The notes under the pieces were generated by a model. That model searched no databases, had not been told where the DNA came from, and was given only the letters and a program-made list of their open reading frames with translations. This document shows, one piece after another, positions 31,356 to 33,406 of a DNA stretch of 33,406 nt. Every line of letters starts with the position of its first letter. The stretch's first letter is position 1. A program made the position numbers and the translations under genes. Source of the stretch: Marmoricola sp. (GTDB taxonomy: Bacteria; Actinomycetota; Actinomycetes; Propionibacteriales; Nocardioidaceae); assembly GCA_025965195.1 (NCBI GenBank), contig JAOPXK010000040.1, positions 1 through 33,406 of the forward strand. The letters are read 5' to 3'.

Positions 31356-32177
31356 ATGCGCAGCTGGATCAACGGTCAACTCCTTGCCGACCCGAACGCT
31401 CCCGCGCTCGCGGTCAGCGACCACGGTGTCACGGTCGGGGACGGTGTCTTCGAGTCCGTCAAGATCGTCGACGGCCAGCCGTTCGCGCTGACGCGCCACC
31501 TTGCCCGACTCGGTACGTCGGCCCGTGGGCTCGGCCTCCCGGAGCCGGATGACGCGACCCTGCGAGGCGCCGTGGACGCCGTACTCACCGGTCAGGACCT
31601 GCCTCTCGGCCGCCTCCGGATCACCTTGACCGGGGGACCGGCGCCGCTGGGGTCGGGTCGCGGTGATGCCGTGCCGACGCTGATCGTGGTCGCTGCTCCG
31701 ATGGGCGCCTGGGATCCGACGACGTCGGTGGTCACGGTTCCCTGGCCCCGCAACGAGCGTGGCGCCCTGGCCGGCATGAAGACCACGTCGTACGCCGAGA
31801 ACGTCATTGCTCTGGCCTACGCCGAGGAGCGCGGTGCGACCGAGGCGATCTTCGCGAACACCGTCGGCAACCTCTGTGAGGGCACCGGCTCCAACGTCTT
31901 CTACGTCGTCGACGGCGAGCTACGCACCCCGACCCTTGCGGCCGGCTGCCTGGCCGGCATCAGCCGTGCCCTCGTGCTCGAGTGGTACGGCGCCAAGGAG
32001 ATCGATGAGCCGGTCGAGGTCCTCGAACGCGCCGAGGAGATCTTCCTCGCCTCGACCACCCGCGACATCCAGGGCGTGCACAGCTGTGATGGGCGGGCGC
32101 TCGATGCACCGGGGCCGGTGACGCGCGACGCGATGCAGACCTGGGCGAACAGTGAACGCGAGAACCTCGACCCTTAG
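31356..32177 (+). CDS. pabC: Aminodeoxychorismate lyase / class IV aminotransferase
   Basis: A 273-residue PLP enzyme of the branched-chain aminotransferase fold (class IV), most similar in length and start to 4-amino-4-deoxychorismate lyase, which makes p-aminobenzoate for folate. Lys142 (AGMKTTSYAENVIAL) is the PLP lysine. The conserved EATFxNxxGxxxEGTGSNVF region appears as EAIFANTVGNLCEGTGSNVF. HLARLGTSARGLGL and the VFESVKIVDGQPF segment match the family. A D-amino-acid or branched-chain aminotransferase cannot be excluded by sequence reading. It follows the divergent tRNA cluster and is convergent with the ssgA-like gene (stops 3 bp apart). Confidence 0.88.
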   Translation: MRSWINGQLLADPNAPALAVSDHGVTVGDGVFESVKIVDGQPFALTRHLARLGTSARGLGLPEPDDATLRGAVDAVLTGQDLPLGRLRITLTGGPAPLGSGRGDAVPTLIVVAAPMGAWDPTTSVVTVPWPRNERGALAGMKTTSYAENVIALAYAEERGATEAIFANTVGNLCEGTGSNVFYVVDGELRTPTLAAGCLAGISRALVLEWYGAKEIDEPVEVLERAEEIFLASTTRDIQGVHSCDGRALDAPGPVTRDAMQTWANSERENLDP

Positions 32178-32180
32178 CCG

Positions 32181-32609
32181 TCAGGCGCTGAAGAACCCGC
32201 TCAGCTCCGCGTCCAGGTCGACGTGGTTGCCCTCGGTACCTTCGGGCACCGAGACGAGCATCGCGTTGACGAACTGGCTGACGTCGCGCGAGCTCGCCTG
32301 GACGAACACATCGCCGTCCGGGGAGTTGAGCTCGAAGATGACCACTGCCGAGCCGTCGGAGCCAAGGCACGGCCAGACGTGCACATCGCCCTCACCCGTC
32401 GGCTCGTAGATGCCGTTGAGCAGCAGGTCGCGGCCGAATGTCCATCGCACCGGCACAGTGCCGGTCTTGAAGATCATCGTCAGGGCGTACGGATCGGCCG
32501 GGTCGTAGGTCAGGTCCGAGTCCATTGCGCTCGGTTCCCCCTCCGGCTCACCGAGCTCCAGACGTACGTGCGCGGTCACCAGCTGACCGACGTCAGGCGA
32601 TTTGTTCAC
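32181..32609 (-). CDS. SsgA-like (SALP) sporulation/cell-division regulator family protein
   Basis: A 142-residue protein of the SsgA/SsgB family. The diagnostic stretch runs YDPADPYALTMIFKTG, VRWTFGRDLLLNGI, PTGEGDVHVWPC and ELNSPDGDVFVQASSRDV, then the end VPEGTEGNHVDLDAELSGFF. In Streptomyces, SsgB and SsgA localise FtsZ rings in sporulation. Members also occur in non-sporulating actinobacteria such as Nocardioides. The GTG at 32609 is chosen, with AGAGG about 8 bp upstream; the longer frame to 32669 lacks a site. Its role here is unknown, since most of the division machinery lies outside the window. Confidence 0.88.
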   Translation of the reverse strand: MNKSPDVGQLVTAHVRLELGEPEGEPSAMDSDLTYDPADPYALTMIFKTGTVPVRWTFGRDLLLNGIYEPTGEGDVHVWPCLGSDGSAVVIFELNSPDGDVFVQASSRDVSQFVNAMLVSVPEGTEGNHVDLDAELSGFFSA

Positions 32610-32893
32610 TGCCTTGCCTCTCACCAATCCGAGACCCCCTGCATCCGGCAACGAGGCGGCCGGATGCAACCCAGAAAGTTTGATGGAATCGGCCCGGTTC
32701 GGCAGGACGATCGGCGTTTGTGCCCCAATTCAGGGCCCACCGGTCTACTTTCGCCACGCTGCTGGTCTAGTCCCAGCGCCAGGAGGTCGGATCCAGGCGA
32801 GGCCCTAGGTGGCAAAAATTCGCGATCGTCGCCGGGCCGGCCTGAATGTGAGTTCACTCGACACCTGCGCTACTGTTTCCCGCGCATCATCCC

Positions 32894-32965
32894 GGGCGAT
32901 TGGCGCAGTGGTAGCGCGCTTCGTTCACACCGAAGAGGTCACTGGTTCGAACCCAGTATCGCCCA
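32894..32965 (+). tRNA. tRNA-Val(CAC)
   Basis: Full cloverleaf. Acceptor GGGCGAT pairs with ATCGCCC. The anticodon stem CTTCG/CGAAG encloses the loop TTCACAC with anticodon CAC. The T-loop is GGTTCGAACCC. After the discriminator comes CCG, so CCA is not encoded. It differs from tRNA-Val(GAC) at 30948-31022 mainly in the anticodon arm. The strong terminator at 32975-33024 follows. An apparent ORF covering it (from 32809) is a shadow. Confidence 0.97.
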
Positions 32966-32974
32966 CCGATAGTA

Positions 32975-33024
32975 AAACAGCCCCTGACCTGCAGTTATGC
33001 AGGATTCGGGGGCTGTTTCGTTTT
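32975..33024 (+). terminator. Rho-independent terminator of tRNA-Val(CAC)
   Basis: AAACAGCCCC (32975-32984) pairs exactly with GGGGCTGTTT (33009-33018). Inside it, CCTGCA (32988-32993) pairs with TGCAGG (32998-33003). A T-run, CGTTTT, follows. It starts 10 bp after the tRNA. This is the clearest intrinsic terminator in the window. Confidence 0.9.
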
Positions 33025-33125
33025 GGGGTTGCATCCGATATGCATCCAATGCTCAGCCGTCGCCACGGTCACCGCGCAGGTCGTCACTGCGGCTTAGCCG
33101 GCGCTGACCGGGCACAATCGACGTC

Positions 33126-33406
33126 ATGTCCTCGGATGTCGTCGCGACCTGGGTCGCCGCCGTAGCAACGCTGGCCAGCGCCGTCGCCGCCACGATGGCT
33201 TGGAGGGCCGCAGCATCGTCTGCGAATGCCAGCGGCGAGCTGACCGCCCTCGAGGCGGCACGGCGTCATGACGAGTTGACGCCTCAGTTCACCGCGAGGA
33301 TTGAGCCCTTGAACCCTGGCGACACCGCGCACTATCAGTTGACTCTCGGACTCGATGGACCTGTAGCGCTCAAAGAGCTCCAGGAGATGACCGTCAAGGT
33401 TCGAGA
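33126..33406 (+). CDS. Hypothetical protein with N-terminal hydrophobic helix, cut by the window end
   Basis: The ATG at 33126 opens a frame to the last base with no stop, about 93 residues. It starts MSSDVVATWVAAVATLASAV then AATMAWRAA, one hydrophobic segment that may be a membrane anchor, followed by a polar helix SANASGELTALEAARRHDEL. The start resembles a common small actinobacterial class with a single N-terminal helix, but I cannot name a function. It begins about 100 bp after the tRNA terminator. No ribosome site stands out. Confidence 0.6.
   Translation, partial: MSSDVVATWVAAVATLASAVAATMAWRAAASSANASGELTALEAARRHDELTPQFTARIEPLNPGDTAHYQLTLGLDGPVALKELQEMTVKVR

Noticed and set aside
32809-33165. 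Plus-strand ORF of 118 codons
   Set aside because: It runs across tRNA-Val(CAC) and its terminator and is a chance frame.

Overview
The window is chromosomal DNA of a high-GC actinobacterium, most likely from Nocardioides or a near relative in the Propionibacteriales. This rests on GC-rich codon usage, a coproporphyrin-type heme gene set with HemQ, a desA3/Rv3230c-type desaturase pair, siroheme APS-type sulfur assimilation with an actinobacterial leader peptide, a split PrimPol/ligase repair set, and an SsgA-like protein. No species can be fixed from sequence alone. It looks like ordinary chromosome: I see no transposase, integrase or CRISPR array.

Layout. 1-4180: heme genes (3'-end of hemE, hemG/hemY, hemQ) with a DUF4349 lipoprotein on the opposite strand between hemE and hemG. 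4218-7536: msrB, then a palindromic operator, a flavin/2Fe-2S reductase, an acyl desaturase and a coupled small Cys protein. 7541-12596: a LigD-type primase-polymerase, a DinB-fold protein and an epoxide-hydrolase-like enzyme on the plus strand, converging on a small stress-like protein, an ATP-dependent DNA ligase and a DUF559 protein on the minus strand. 12759-14817: an overlapping PPK2 / HipA-like kinase / DUF3037 operon. 14781-18539: a minus-strand sulfate-reduction operon (sirA, zinc-ribbon ORF, cysH, cbiX) headed by an attenuator-type leader peptide. 18685-23162: a YbjQ-repeat protein and its partner, serine hydroxymethyltransferase, and an AidB-like acyl-CoA dehydrogenase, with a composite palindrome between the last two. 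23180-26390: BrkB-type membrane protein, two small ORFs, a TrkA-N potassium channel and a small ORF. 26657-30838: two small or unusual ORFs and a very large repeat protein. 30948-32965: a tRNA Gly-Cys-Val cluster, pabC, an ssgA-like gene and a second tRNA-Val. The window ends inside an unidentified ORF.

The most unusual object is the ORF at 28034-30838. It reads as an astacin-like zinc metalloprotease whose catalytic domain is split: about eight 49-residue propeller-type repeats sit between the N-terminal half and the HExxHxxGxxH helix, and seven more repeats follow the Met-turn. It has no visible signal peptide. The repeats keep an exact 147-bp period in the DNA. Second in interest are the leader peptide before sirA with its TATCTCA repeats, the PPK2-HipA-DUF3037 operon, and two paired operator or terminator palindromes (4740-4765 and 21437-21524).
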